Shown one piece after another: positions 1-8,020 of a stretch of DNA of 64,000 nucleotides. The position numbers and the translations under genes were made by a program. This DNA is from Enterobacter sp. SA187 (lineage in GTDB: Bacteria; Pseudomonadota; Gammaproteobacteria; Enterobacterales; Enterobacteriaceae), in NCBI RefSeq assembly GCF_001888805.2, contig NZ_CP019113.1, forward strand, positions 1,674,001 to 1,738,000. Reading direction: 5' to 3'. Numbering within the stretch: position 1 is the stretch's first letter; the number at the start of each line of letters is the position of its first letter. The notes under the pieces are model-generated. The model was not told where the DNA came from and ran no database searches. It saw only the letters and a program-made list of their open reading frames with translations.

Positions 1-182
1 GTTTTCATAACACTTCCCTACATTCTATGTGGAGTAAAGCGACTGCAACAATCTTAACAAAGTTTCAAAAGATTGCGCACAGGTGAATCGCGCCAGCAAA
101 CTACGGAATATCCTGAAATGCATTTATCTGACCGCGGACATGTGGGTAAAATGTGCGCCAGATTAAAGAAGGATAACGACGT

Positions 183-1565
183 ATGCGCATTCATATATTG
201 GGGATTTGTGGCACCTTTATGGGCGGCCTGGCAATGCTGGCCCGTTCCCTGGGCCATGAGGTAACGGGTTCGGACGCCAATGTGTATCCGCCAATGAGCA
301 CGCTTTTATCAGAACAAGGGATTGATTTAATTCAGGGTTACGATCCATCGCAGCTCGATAACGCGCCGGATCTGGTGATCATCGGCAACGCCATGACCCG
401 CGGCAATCCGTGTGTGGAAGCGGTGCTGGAAAAGAACATTCCTTATATGTCCGGCCCGCAGTGGCTGCACGATTTCGTGCTGCGCGACCGCTGGGTGCTG
501 GCGGTGGCCGGTACACACGGTAAAACCACCACCGCCGGTATGGCGACCTGGATCCTCGAAGTCTGCGGCTATAAACCTGGCTTTGTGATCGGCGGCGTGC
601 CGGGCAATTTTGAGGTTTCCGCGCGTCTGGGTGAAAGCCCGTTCTTCGTCATCGAAGCCGACGAATATGACTGCGCCTTCTTCGACAAGCGTTCCAAATT
701 CGTGCACTACTGCCCGCGCACCCTGATCCTCAACAATCTTGAGTTCGATCATGCGGATATCTTCGACGATCTGAAAGCGATCCAGAAGCAGTTCCACCAC
801 CTGGTGCGCATCGTGCCGGGGCAGGGCAAAATCATCTGGCCGGAAAACGACATCAATCTGAAGCAGACGATGGCGATGGGCTGCTGGAGCGAGCAGGAGC
901 AGGTGGGCGAGCAGGGACACTGGCAGGCGAAAAAGCTGACCACCGATGCTTCCGAATGGGAAGTGTGGCTCGACGGCGAAAGCGTGGGCCGCGTGAAGTG
1001 GGATCTGGTGGGCGAGCACAACATGCATAACGGCCTGATGGCGATCGCCGCGGCGCGTCATGTGGGCGTTGCGCCTGCGGATGCGGCTAATGCGCTGGGA
1101 TCGTTCATCAACGCCCGCCGCCGTCTGGAGTTGCGCGGCGAAGCCAACGGTGTGACGGTGTATGACGATTTCGCCCATCACCCGACGGCGATCCTTGCCA
1201 CCCTGGCCGCGCTGCGCGGGAAAGTGGGCGGCACCGCGCGCATTCTCGCCGTGCTGGAGCCGCGCTCAAACACCATGAAAATGGGTATCTGCAAAGATGA
1301 TTTAGCGCCGTCGCTGGGACGCGCCGATGAAGTGTTCCTGCTTCAGCCGCAGCATATTCCATGGCAGGTGGCCGAAGTGGCGGAAGCCTGCATTCAGCCT
1401 GCGCACTGGCATGCGGATGTGGATACCCTGGCGGAGATGGTGGTGAAAACCGCGCAGCCTGGCGATCACATTCTGGTGATGAGCAACGGCGGTTTTGGTG
1501 GTATTCATCAGAAGCTGCTGGACGGGTTAGCGAAGAAAGCGGCGGCGGCTTCCGAGCCGGTGTAA
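183..1565 (+). CDS. mpl: UDP-N-acetylmuramate:L-Ala-gamma-D-Glu-meso-DAP ligase
   Basis: This cytoplasmic ATP-dependent ligase joins recycled murein tripeptide to UDP-MurNAc, so the peptide re-enters peptidoglycan synthesis. The 460-residue protein has the Mur-ligase layout: an N-terminal nucleotide-binding fold starting MRIHILGICGTFMGG, an ATP P-loop GTHGKTT at residues 110-116, a central domain with the EADEYD motif, and a C-terminal ligase domain. Length is close to E. coli Mpl (about 457). The ATG at 183 follows an AAGGAT-like ribosome site. Downstream is a REP element and then convergent yjgA, so mpl appears monocistronic, as in E. coli. Confidence 0.97.
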   Translation: MRIHILGICGTFMGGLAMLARSLGHEVTGSDANVYPPMSTLLSEQGIDLIQGYDPSQLDNAPDLVIIGNAMTRGNPCVEAVLEKNIPYMSGPQWLHDFVLRDRWVLAVAGTHGKTTTAGMATWILEVCGYKPGFVIGGVPGNFEVSARLGESPFFVIEADEYDCAFFDKRSKFVHYCPRTLILNNLEFDHADIFDDLKAIQKQFHHLVRIVPGQGKIIWPENDINLKQTMAMGCWSEQEQVGEQGHWQAKKLTTDASEWEVWLDGESVGRVKWDLVGEHNMHNGLMAIAAARHVGVAPADAANALGSFINARRRLELRGEANGVTVYDDFAHHPTAILATLAALRGKVGGTARILAVLEPRSNTMKMGICKDDLAPSLGRADEVFLLQPQHIPWQVAEVAEACIQPAHWHADVDTLAEMVVKTAQPGDHILVMSNGGFGGIHQKLLDGLAKKAAAASEPV

Positions 1566-1570
1566 TACAG

Positions 1571-1656
1571 CGCCCGGTGGCGCTTCGCTTACCGGGCCTA
1601 CAAAACCATCAAACCGGGAACCGTAGGCCGGGTAAGGCGCAAGCCGCCACCCGGCA
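1571..1656. repeat. REP/BIME pair between mpl and yjgA
   Basis: Two inverted palindromic units face each other in the gap between the convergent genes. One is at about 1571-1600 (cgcccggtggcg...ccgggcc) and the other at about 1624-1656 (taggccgggtaaggcg...ccacccggc). They have the usual enterobacterial REP core of GCCGGGT/ACCCGGC with a side loop. Such units stabilise transcript 3' ends and can bind gyrase or IHF. Confidence 0.85.
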
Positions 1657-1672
1657 AAATGTTAACCGGTGC

Positions 1673-2227
1673 TTACTCCGCGTCGGCTTCCGCCAGCTCG
1701 CGCAGGTACTGGAAAATCAGACGCGCAGACTTCGGCGCTTTATTCCCTTCTTTCTCTTTTTTCGCATTGCGGATCAGCGAGCGCAGCTGCTGACGGTCGG
1801 CATGCGGCCACAGGTTCAGCACGTCCGGCACCGCATCATCGCCTTCTTCAATCAGACGGTCGCGGATGTGTTCCAGCTTATGGAAAAACGCAACCTGCTG
1901 GTTGTGGCGGTTTTTCAGCTTATCCAGCGCCTGGCGGATCGGATCCACATCGCGCTGACGCAGCATTTTGCCGATCAACTGCATCTGGCGGCGGCGGCCT
2001 TCTTTCTTGATACGCTGCGCCAGTTCAATGGCGGCGCGCAGATCGTCATCCAGCGGAATTTTGTCGAGGGCATTTTTGCCCAGCTCAACCATCTCCGCGC
2101 CGAGGCGTTTTAATTCTTCGGCATCACGCTTAATTTCACTTTTACTGACCCAGATGATCTCATCATCTTCATCATCGATCTCATCACCGGGCTCGTCGTC
2201 GAGCCAGTCTTCGGGCTGCTTGGTCAT
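1673..2227 (-). CDS. yjgA: ribosome biogenesis factor YjgA/DarP
   Basis: This 184-residue, very acidic N-terminal protein (MTKQPEDWLDDEPGDE) followed by a basic helical body matches E. coli YjgA (DarP, about 183 aa), which binds late 50S ribosomal precursors. I chose the ATG at 2227 because it is preceded by a strong AAGGAG site and gives the family start. An upstream in-frame ATG at 2275 would add 16 unrelated residues. It is transcribed divergently from pmbA across about 95 bp and converges on mpl, as in E. coli. Confidence 0.96.
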   Translation of the reverse strand: MTKQPEDWLDDEPGDEIDDEDDEIIWVSKSEIKRDAEELKRLGAEMVELGKNALDKIPLDDDLRAAIELAQRIKKEGRRRQMQLIGKMLRQRDVDPIRQALDKLKNRHNQQVAFFHKLEHIRDRLIEEGDDAVPDVLNLWPHADRQQLRSLIRNAKKEKEGNKAPKSARLIFQYLRELAEADAE

Positions 2228-2321
2228 CTCAGGCTCCTTAAAAAAGAGGCTAATACTAACACCCTGGGAGCACACTGAGAATGGGTTCTCTGTTAGACTT
2301 CTTTGAAACTCCCCTTACATT

Positions 2322-3674
2322 ATGGCATTGGCGATGAAAGTAATCACACAAGTTGCAGAGCAACGCAAAGCGCTGGAAGAAGCCGTCTCCACCGCACTGA
2401 GTTTAGCCGCTGGCAAATCGGATGGCGCGGAAGTGTCAGTATCGAAGACGACCGGCATTGGCGTGAGCACCCGTTACGGTGAGGTGGAGAACGTTGAATT
2501 TAACAGCGATGGTGCGCTGGGCATCACCGTTTACCATCAGAATCGCAAAGGCAGCGCCTCCTCCACCGACCTGAGCCCGGACGCCATCGCGCGCACCGTG
2601 CAGGCGGCGCTGGACATTGCGCGCTACACCTCGCCGGATCCTTACGCGGGCGTGGCGGATAAAGAGCTGCTGGCCTTTGACGCGCCGGATTTAGACCTCT
2701 TCCACCCGGCAGAGATCACCCCGGACGAGGCGATTGCCTTTGCCGCGCGCGCTGAACAGGCCTCCCTCGCCGTTGATAAGCGCATCACCAACACCGAAGG
2801 CGGCAGCTTCAACAGCCACTACGGTATCCGCGTATTCGGCAACAGCCACGGCATGCTGCAAAGCTACTGCTCCAGCCGCCATTCCCTCTCCAGCAGCGTG
2901 ATTGCCGAAGAAAATGGCGATATGGAGCGCGATTACGCCTATACCATCGGGCGCGCGTTAGACGATCTGCAATCCCCGGAATGGGTCGGCGCGGAATGTG
3001 CGAAACGCACGCTGTCCCGCCTGTCGCCGCGCAAACTCTCCACCATGAAAGCGCCGGTAATTTTTGCCAATGAAGTGGCGACCGGGCTGTTTGGTCATCT
3101 GGTCGGTGCCATCGCCGGCGGCGCGGTATACCGCAAATCCACCTTCCTGCTGGACTACCTCGGCAAACAGATCCTGCCGGAATGGCTGACCATCAACGAG
3201 CAGCCGCATCTGCTTAAAGGCCTTGCCTCGACGCCGTTCGACAGCGAAGGCGTACGCACAGAGCGCCGCGAAATTATCAAAGACGGCATTCTGACCCAGT
3301 GGCTGCTGACCAACTATTCCGCGCGCAAGCTGGGGCTGAAAAGCACCGGTCACGCGGGCGGCATTCACAACTGGCGCATCGACGGTCGCGGCCTCAGCTT
3401 TGAGCAACTGCTGAAAGAGATGGGCACCGGGCTGGTGGTGACCGAGCTGATGGGCCAGGGCGTAAGCGGCATTACCGGCGATTACTCCCGCGGCGCGGCG
3501 GGCTTCTGGGTGGAAAACGGCGAAATCCAGTATCCGGTAAGCGAAATTACCATTGCGGGCAACCTTAAGGACATGTGGCGCAACATCGTTACCATTGGTG
3601 ACGATATTGAAACACGCAGCAATATTCAGTGTGGTTCAGTGCTGTTACCGGAGATGAAAATCGCCGGTCAGTAA
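2322..3674 (+). CDS. pmbA: metalloprotease PmbA/TldE
   Basis: PmbA (TldE) is the partner subunit of the TldD/TldE protease. That complex cleaves the leader of microcin B17 and degrades the CcdA antitoxin. The 450-residue product has the same length as E. coli PmbA and starts MALAMKVI as that protein does. Family blocks such as STRYGEVENVEF, NTEGGSFNSHYG and GLKSTGHAGGIHNWRI are intact. The TldD subunit, which carries the HExxxH zinc site, is not in this window, as is normal. cybC follows after 30 bp and may be co-transcribed. Confidence 0.97.
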   Translation: MALAMKVITQVAEQRKALEEAVSTALSLAAGKSDGAEVSVSKTTGIGVSTRYGEVENVEFNSDGALGITVYHQNRKGSASSTDLSPDAIARTVQAALDIARYTSPDPYAGVADKELLAFDAPDLDLFHPAEITPDEAIAFAARAEQASLAVDKRITNTEGGSFNSHYGIRVFGNSHGMLQSYCSSRHSLSSSVIAEENGDMERDYAYTIGRALDDLQSPEWVGAECAKRTLSRLSPRKLSTMKAPVIFANEVATGLFGHLVGAIAGGAVYRKSTFLLDYLGKQILPEWLTINEQPHLLKGLASTPFDSEGVRTERREIIKDGILTQWLLTNYSARKLGLKSTGHAGGIHNWRIDGRGLSFEQLLKEMGTGLVVTELMGQGVSGITGDYSRGAAGFWVENGEIQYPVSEITIAGNLKDMWRNIVTIGDDIETRSNIQCGSVLLPEMKIAGQ

Positions 3675-3704
3675 TTATCAATAAAAACAAAAAGGAAGTG
3701 AGCA

Positions 3705-4088
3705 ATGCGTAAAAACATGCTGGCGTTACTGGCCATATCATCCCTCTTTGTAGGTCAGGCGGCGCTTGCCGATCTGGGCGATGATATGGATACGCTGAAT
3801 GAAAACCTGAAAGTGGTGCAGAAAACCGATAACGCCGATGAAATGAAAGACGCGTTAACGAAAATGCGCACCGCCGCGCTGGATGCGCAGAAAGAAACGC
3901 CGCCGAAAATGGAAGATAAAGCGGCAGACAGCCCGGAAATGAAAGAGTACCGCCACGGTTTTGATATTCTGGTGAGCCAGATTGACGGCGCGATGAAGCT
4001 GGCAAACGAAGGCAAGGTCAAAGAAGCGCAGGCCGCCGCCGAAGAAATAAAAACCACCCGCAATACGTACCACAAAAAATTCCGTTAA
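3705..4088 (+). CDS. cybC: soluble cytochrome b562
   Basis: This is a 127-residue periplasmic four-helix-bundle b-type cytochrome. A Sec signal peptide of about 21-22 residues (MRKNMLALLAISSLFVGQAA) ends at an A-x-A-like site. The mature chain begins ADLGDDM, where the Met is the axial heme ligand (Met7). The C-terminal NTYHKKFR carries the His ligand. The gene is intact; some E. coli strains carry an N-terminally truncated copy. The ribosome site AAGGAAGTGAG lies just upstream. The physiological electron partner is unknown. Confidence 0.96.
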   Translation: MRKNMLALLAISSLFVGQAALADLGDDMDTLNENLKVVQKTDNADEMKDALTKMRTAALDAQKETPPKMEDKAADSPEMKEYRHGFDILVSQIDGAMKLANEGKVKEAQAAAEEIKTTRNTYHKKFR

Positions 4089-4096
4089 GCGTATTT

Positions 4097-4142
4097 ACCC
4101 GGCCTGCACCTGCAGGTCGGGTAAGCGAAGCGCCACCCGACA
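4097..4142. repeat. REP element after cybC
   Basis: A palindromic unit of the acccggcct...ggtcgggtaagcg...cgccacccgac type sits directly behind cybC. It is the same family as the other REP units in this window. It marks the end of the core block before the sugar-acid operon promoter region. Confidence 0.75.
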
Positions 4143-4253
4143 TCAGCTACATCCGCCCATAAGCCTTTCTAATACTTGCCACAAAAACCCCGTATATCTC
4201 ACAGATCGGCATTTTCTTTTATGCCGGACGCCGCGCGGAACACGGCGTTATAC

Positions 4254-4269
4254 CGTGATGAAACTCACA
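4254..4269 (+). promoter_or_regulatory. CRP-like site 1 upstream of the SFCGS/DUF431x operon
   Basis: CGTGA-TGAAAC-TCACA matches the CRP consensus TGTGA-N6-TCACA at 9 of 10 positions. Its centre is 51 bp, close to five helical turns, upstream of a second CRP-like site. This suggests glucose (catabolite) control of the operon starting at 4422. It is seen by eye only. Confidence 0.55.
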
Positions 4270-4304
4270 CTATTCCAGCCAAAAATCTTCTCTGCCGCTT
4301 TTTC

Positions 4305-4320
4305 TGTGGAACAGATCACT
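4305..4320 (+). promoter_or_regulatory. CRP-like site 2 upstream of the SFCGS/DUF431x operon
   Basis: TGTGG-AACAGA-TCACT matches the CRP consensus at 8 of 10 positions. It lies between site 1 and the perfect palindrome at 4334-4353. The arrangement resembles promoters where CRP assists a PRD-type activator. Confidence 0.45.
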
Positions 4321-4333
4321 GCCGCCACTGACC

Positions 4334-4353
4334 TTTCCACTTCGAAGTGGAAA
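4334..4353. promoter_or_regulatory. perfect 20-bp palindrome, candidate activator operator
   Basis: TTTCCACTTCGAAGTGGAAA reads identically on both strands. It sits about 70-90 bp before the first gene of the operon. The operon encodes a regulator with an N-terminal DNA-binding HTH domain (9875-11785), and this is the most likely target. That link is inference. No convincing -35/-10 pair could be assigned, which fits an activator-dependent promoter. The rest of the 4089-4421 gap shows only the REP unit and the two CRP-like sites. Confidence 0.5.
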
Positions 4354-4421
4354 ACAACTCGCTACAAACTCTTAACCTGCGCCGTTAGTTTTAACCCGGA
4401 GACATTAACGGGGTAAGACGA

Positions 4422-4739
4422 GTGAATAACGGAGCGGTAAACAACGACGCGGGGCGTCTGGCGGACACCATGTTAACGCAGGTCTACAGCCTGCTGGCCC
4501 GCCACAACATTATCCCCAACGCGGTACAGGAACAGATGCTGACCTCGCACGTCCGTGCCATGGCGCACCGTTCGATAACCGGCGAACCACTGCCGGAGGT
4601 CGATGCCAGCCTGTTTGACGAGATCTCAGAAGATTCAATGTCACTTGCCCGTGAAATCGTGGCGGCGTTTGGCAACCTTCCCGAAGAAGAGGCCTGGCTG
4701 CTGTCGGTGCACTTCGAAGTGGCGAAAGACAACCTGTAA
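4422..4739 (+). CDS. small stand-alone PRD domain protein
   Basis: This is a 105-residue protein with one PTS-regulation-domain-like helical fold and nothing else. Candidate phospho-accepting histidines are H43 and H49 (in SHVRAMAHR) and H97 (in LLSVHFEV). PRD modules normally sit in pairs inside antiterminators or activators. A free one could act as a phosphorylation-sensing partner of the regulator at the operon end. The family corresponds to the EF_0829/AHA_3910-type PRD protein of Enterococcus and Aeromonas (from memory). The GTG at 4422 is the earliest plausible start; the ribosome site is weak. Confidence 0.8.
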   Translation: MNNGAVNNDAGRLADTMLTQVYSLLARHNIIPNAVQEQMLTSHVRAMAHRSITGEPLPEVDASLFDEISEDSMSLAREIVAAFGNLPEEEAWLLSVHFEVAKDNL

Positions 4740-4749
4740 GGAGCAAAAG

Positions 4750-5112
4750 ATGGAACAGATTACCGTAGTGATTGGCGATCGCCTGGGCAAAGGTCAGAAA
4801 GTGGCAGCCGGTGTGGAAAAAGCGGGTGGACGCGCCGTGGTGGTGCCGGGCGTGGCGGCAGACATGAAGCTGGGCGACGTCATGAAAGCGGAAAACGCCA
4901 CCTTTGGCATTTCATTCTGCGGCAGCGGCGGCGCAGGGGCGATCACCGCGCAGACCAAATATGGCTACAAAGCCAAATACGGCATGCGTTCTGTGGATGA
5001 GGGCGTCACCGCCATCAACGAAGGCTGCAACGTGCTCGGCTTCGGCTTTATGGATAAAGAAGAGTTAGGCGAGCGCCTGGTGCTGGCGTGGCAGAAAAAG
5101 CACGGCGCATGA
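4750..5112 (+). CDS. SFCGS-family glycine-rich protein, function unknown
   Basis: This 120-residue soluble protein carries the hallmark SFCGSGGAGA at residues 55-64, with C57 exposed in a glycine loop. The start resembles a Rossmann-like or PTS EIIB-like beta-loop (ITVVIGDRLGKGQ). The family is known only as part of this conserved gene set (EF_0830/AHA_3911 type) and has no assigned function that I know of. The position before two membrane proteins, together with a single conserved-looking cysteine, would suit a phospho-carrier role, but that is speculative. Ribosome site AAGGAG; its stop overlaps the next start in ATGA. Confidence 0.85.
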   Translation: MEQITVVIGDRLGKGQKVAAGVEKAGGRAVVVPGVAADMKLGDVMKAENATFGISFCGSGGAGAITAQTKYGYKAKYGMRSVDEGVTAINEGCNVLGFGFMDKEELGERLVLAWQKKHGA

Positions 5113-5414
5113 GTATGAAAGAGCATTTCACCACCACGGTGAGAGTTAACGGCAAAGGCGAGTCGAAATCGCGCGCCTTTGCGGATGCCCTGAACCAGGT
5201 TCAGGGCGCGGTGATGAAGGCATCGCCGCATATTTTACTGCGTATTGAGCCACAGGATGTGCAGGTTGTTCATGCGCGTGAAGCGGTGCGCAAAGAAGCA
5301 TTTCTGTTTTTCTTTCTGCGCCGGGAGCGACGCACGTTCAGCGTGGAGCTGGACGTTACCGTCAACGTGACCGCCATTAATCTCGATAAAGTGGCATTCG
5401 TCACGCACACCTGA
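5109..5414 (+). CDS. DUF4312 family protein
   Basis: This is a 101-residue soluble protein translationally coupled to the SFCGS gene by a 4-bp ATGA overlap. It is a mixed alpha/beta domain with a charged FFFLRRERRTF segment and a beta-rich C-terminus (SVELDVTVNVTAI). There is no signal peptide or membrane span. It belongs to the DUF4312 (EF_0831-type) family of unknown function and always travels with the SFCGS, DUF4311 and DUF4310 genes. It is probably the second cytoplasmic component of the putative transporter. Confidence 0.85.
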   Translation: MSMKEHFTTTVRVNGKGESKSRAFADALNQVQGAVMKASPHILLRIEPQDVQVVHAREAVRKEAFLFFFLRRERRTFSVELDVTVNVTAINLDKVAFVTHT

Positions 5415-5435
5415 TTTTCACCATAGGGTTTAACT

Positions 5436-6212
5436 ATGTTCCTGATAATTTTAATAAAATCTCTCATCATCGGCGGCCTGGTCGGCGTGGGTGTGGGAGC
5501 CGGGGCTGCACGCATGTTTCACGCGCCAACCACCCAGGGAATGGGGGCGTTTCGTACCTTAGGCGAGCTGAACTCCTGTGAAGGGGATCCGGCGTCGCAC
5601 TTCTCCTTTGGACTGGGCTTTTTCTTCAACGCCTGGGCCTCGTCCGTAGCGGCGGGATCCTTCACCCAGGACGTCGATCATCGCATCATCCCGAACTGGG
5701 GCGCGGCGGCGCTGATGATCAAAAACCGCAACGTCGGCGAGACGCTGCACGATCCGAAAAAGATGGCCATTGCCTGCGGCGTGATCGGCATGATCGTCGT
5801 CGCCTTCCTCAACTCCACCGCCTCGGCGGTACCGGCGGCCTTACAGGTGACGGCGGTAAAAGTGCTGGTGCCGGCGGCGAACCTGCTGGTGAACACCGTC
5901 ATGCCGGTGATCTTCTGGCTGGCGGCCATTGATGCCGGTAAAAAGTCCGGCTTCTGGGCGACCATTTTCGGCGGCGCGGCGCAGCTGATCATGGGTAACG
6001 CCGTACCGGGTCTGGTGCTGGGCATTCTGATTGGCAAGGGCGTGGAAGAGAGCGGCTGGAACCGCGTCACCAAAGTGATGATGAGCGCCATCGTTGCGCT
6101 GTTCGTACTGAGCGCCTTCTTCCGCGGCTTCGACATGAAAATGATCGAATCCTTCCACCTCACCGTGCCGAACTGGCTGGATCTGATCCACAACGCGGTA
6201 AGCGGCAAATAA
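5436..6212 (+). CDS. DUF4311 integral membrane protein
   Basis: This 258-residue inner-membrane protein has about six hydrophobic spans. They lie near residues 4-25, 57-75, 108-128, 140-165, 172-200 and 214-232. They are glycine/alanine rich and end with an amphipathic tail. It belongs to the DUF4311 family, of unknown function. With DUF4310 it would form the membrane part of a transporter. Its size resembles PTS EIIC or EIID subunits of mannose-type systems, but I see no recognisable PTS motif. It starts 21 bp after DUF4312. Confidence 0.85.
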   Translation: MFLIILIKSLIIGGLVGVGVGAGAARMFHAPTTQGMGAFRTLGELNSCEGDPASHFSFGLGFFFNAWASSVAAGSFTQDVDHRIIPNWGAAALMIKNRNVGETLHDPKKMAIACGVIGMIVVAFLNSTASAVPAALQVTAVKVLVPAANLLVNTVMPVIFWLAAIDAGKKSGFWATIFGGAAQLIMGNAVPGLVLGILIGKGVEESGWNRVTKVMMSAIVALFVLSAFFRGFDMKMIESFHLTVPNWLDLIHNAVSGK

Positions 6213-6224
6213 CAGGAGCCTGAC

Positions 6225-6866
6225 ATGGAACAGAATAAAGGTTTTTGGTACGCCGACTGGTCATTCCCGATCTTCGTTGGCCTGCTCTCCTCCGGCGTCT
6301 TTGCCGGGACACACATGTATTACCTCTACGGCATCGGCGCGTTTAACGAAGTGGCTTTTGTGTCGATGCTGCGGGCAGGCATGGACACCGGCGTCTACGG
6401 CGCGGTGGCGGCGTTCGGCGCGAGCTTCCTGTTCGCGCGCATCATTGAAGGCTCGCTGGTGGGTATTCTCGACATCGGCGGCGCGATCCAGACCGGCGTT
6501 GGCCTGGGCGTCCCGGCGCTGCTGTTAGGCGCGGGCTTTGTCTTCCCGGTGGCGAACTTTGGCGCATCACTGGTTACCGGCCTGCTGATAGGCCTGGCGA
6601 TCGGTTACCTGATCATCCTGGCGCGTAAATTCACCATCAATCAGAGCGACTCCACCTACGGGGCGGACGTGATGATGGGCGCGGGTAACGCTTCCGGACG
6701 TTTCCTCGGGCCGCTGATTATTCTCAGCGCAATGACCGCCTCGATCCCGATTGGCATTGGCTCGCTGATTGGCGCGCTGCTGTTCTACATCTGGCAGAAG
6801 CCGATCACCGGCGGGGCGATCCTCGGCGCGATGATCCTCGGCTCCCTCTTCCCGGTCGCGCTGTAA
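6225..6866 (+). CDS. DUF4310 integral membrane protein
   Basis: This 213-residue polytopic membrane protein has about six spans and many Gly-Ala helices. Its polar loops contain SDSTYGADVMMGAGNASGR at about residues 142-160. It belongs to DUF4310, unknown function. It follows DUF4311 after 12 bp with an AGGAG ribosome site. Two different small membrane proteins side by side suggest a heteromeric channel. The loop with conserved-looking D, N and S residues is the best guess for a substrate site (inference). Confidence 0.85.
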   Translation: MEQNKGFWYADWSFPIFVGLLSSGVFAGTHMYYLYGIGAFNEVAFVSMLRAGMDTGVYGAVAAFGASFLFARIIEGSLVGILDIGGAIQTGVGLGVPALLLGAGFVFPVANFGASLVTGLLIGLAIGYLIILARKFTINQSDSTYGADVMMGAGNASGRFLGPLIILSAMTASIPIGIGSLIGALLFYIWQKPITGGAILGAMILGSLFPVAL

Positions 6867-6886
6867 TCAAACTCAAGGAGATGCGC

Positions 6887-8020
6887 ATGTATGATTTACT
6901 CCTGCGCCGCGCGCGGCTGGTGGACGACACTATCGTCGATATCGCCGTGCAGGACGGGCAGATCGCGGCGATTGGCGAGATCGACGCGCCGGCCGCGAAA
7001 ATCCTCGATCTGAACGGTGAGCACTACGTCAGCGCGGGCTGGATCGACTCTCACGTTCACTGCTACAGCCGTTCACCCATCTACCGCGACGAGCCGGACA
7101 GCATCGGCATCGCCACCGGCGTCACCACGGTGGTGGACGCGGGCAGCACCGGCGCGAACGACGTGGACGATTTCTATGCCCTGACGCGCAGCGCGGTGAC
7201 GGAGGTTTACGCGCTGCTCAATATCTCCCGCGTCGGGCTGATCGCCCAGAACGAACTGGCGGACATGGCGAATATCGACGGCGAGGCGGTACGGGCGGCG
7301 GTAAAACGCCACCCGGACTTTATCGTCGGGCTGAAAGCGCGCATGAGCGGCAGTGTGGTGGGCGATAACGGCATCGCGCCGCTGGAGCGCGCCCGAACCT
7401 TTCAGAAAGAGAACGGCGATCTGCCGCTGATGGTGCACATCGGCAACAACCCGCCGAACCTCGACGACATCGCCGCACGGCTGACGTCAGGCGACATCAT
7501 CACCCACTGCTACAACGGCAAGCCGAACCGCATCCTGACGCCTGCGGGCGAGTTGCGCGCCTCGATGATCGACGCCCTGCGCCGCGGCGTGCGCCTTGAT
7601 GTCGGCCACGGCAGCGCCAGCTTCAGTTTTGAGGTGGCGAAGCAGGCCATCAGCCTCGGCATTCTGCCGCATACCATCAGCTCGGATATCTACTGCCGCA
7701 ACCGCATTAACGGCCCGGTGTTTTCGCTGGCGCGGGTAATGTCGAAATTTCTCGCCATCGGCATGTCGCTGCCGCAGGTGATCGAATGCGTGACCGCCAG
7801 CGCCGCCGACGGCCTGCGGCTGAAACGCAAAGGTCGCCTGGCGGTGGGCTTTGACGCCGATCTGACGATTTTCGACTGGCGGCACCAGCCGGTGCTGTTC
7901 ACCGACGCAGAAAACGACAGCCTGCATGCCGACAGCGTGCTGGTGCCGCTGGCGGCGATCCGTGCAGGTAAAGGTTATATGACACCACAAGGGAGTGAAG
8001 AACATGTCTTCGATTTATGA
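6887..8020 (+). CDS. amidohydrolase/deacetylase-family metallohydrolase
   Basis: This 377-residue TIM-barrel amidohydrolase has the metal-binding HxH pair H56/H58 (DSHVHCY). A lysine in VGLKARMSG is a candidate carboxylated lysine. The later ITHCYNG and SSDIYCRNR blocks probably supply the remaining His/Asp ligands. It belongs to the EF_0837/AHA_3915-type group. In this operon it most likely removes an N-acyl group from a sugar-acid phosphate before deamination. I chose ATG 6887 over 6881 because the AAGGAG at 6875-6880 directly abuts the earlier ATG. Confidence 0.88.
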   Translation: MYDLLLRRARLVDDTIVDIAVQDGQIAAIGEIDAPAAKILDLNGEHYVSAGWIDSHVHCYSRSPIYRDEPDSIGIATGVTTVVDAGSTGANDVDDFYALTRSAVTEVYALLNISRVGLIAQNELADMANIDGEAVRAAVKRHPDFIVGLKARMSGSVVGDNGIAPLERARTFQKENGDLPLMVHIGNNPPNLDDIAARLTSGDIITHCYNGKPNRILTPAGELRASMIDALRRGVRLDVGHGSASFSFEVAKQAISLGILPHTISSDIYCRNRINGPVFSLARVMSKFLAIGMSLPQVIECVTASAADGLRLKRKGRLAVGFDADLTIFDWRHQPVLFTDAENDSLHADSVLVPLAAIRAGKGYMTPQGSEEHVFDL

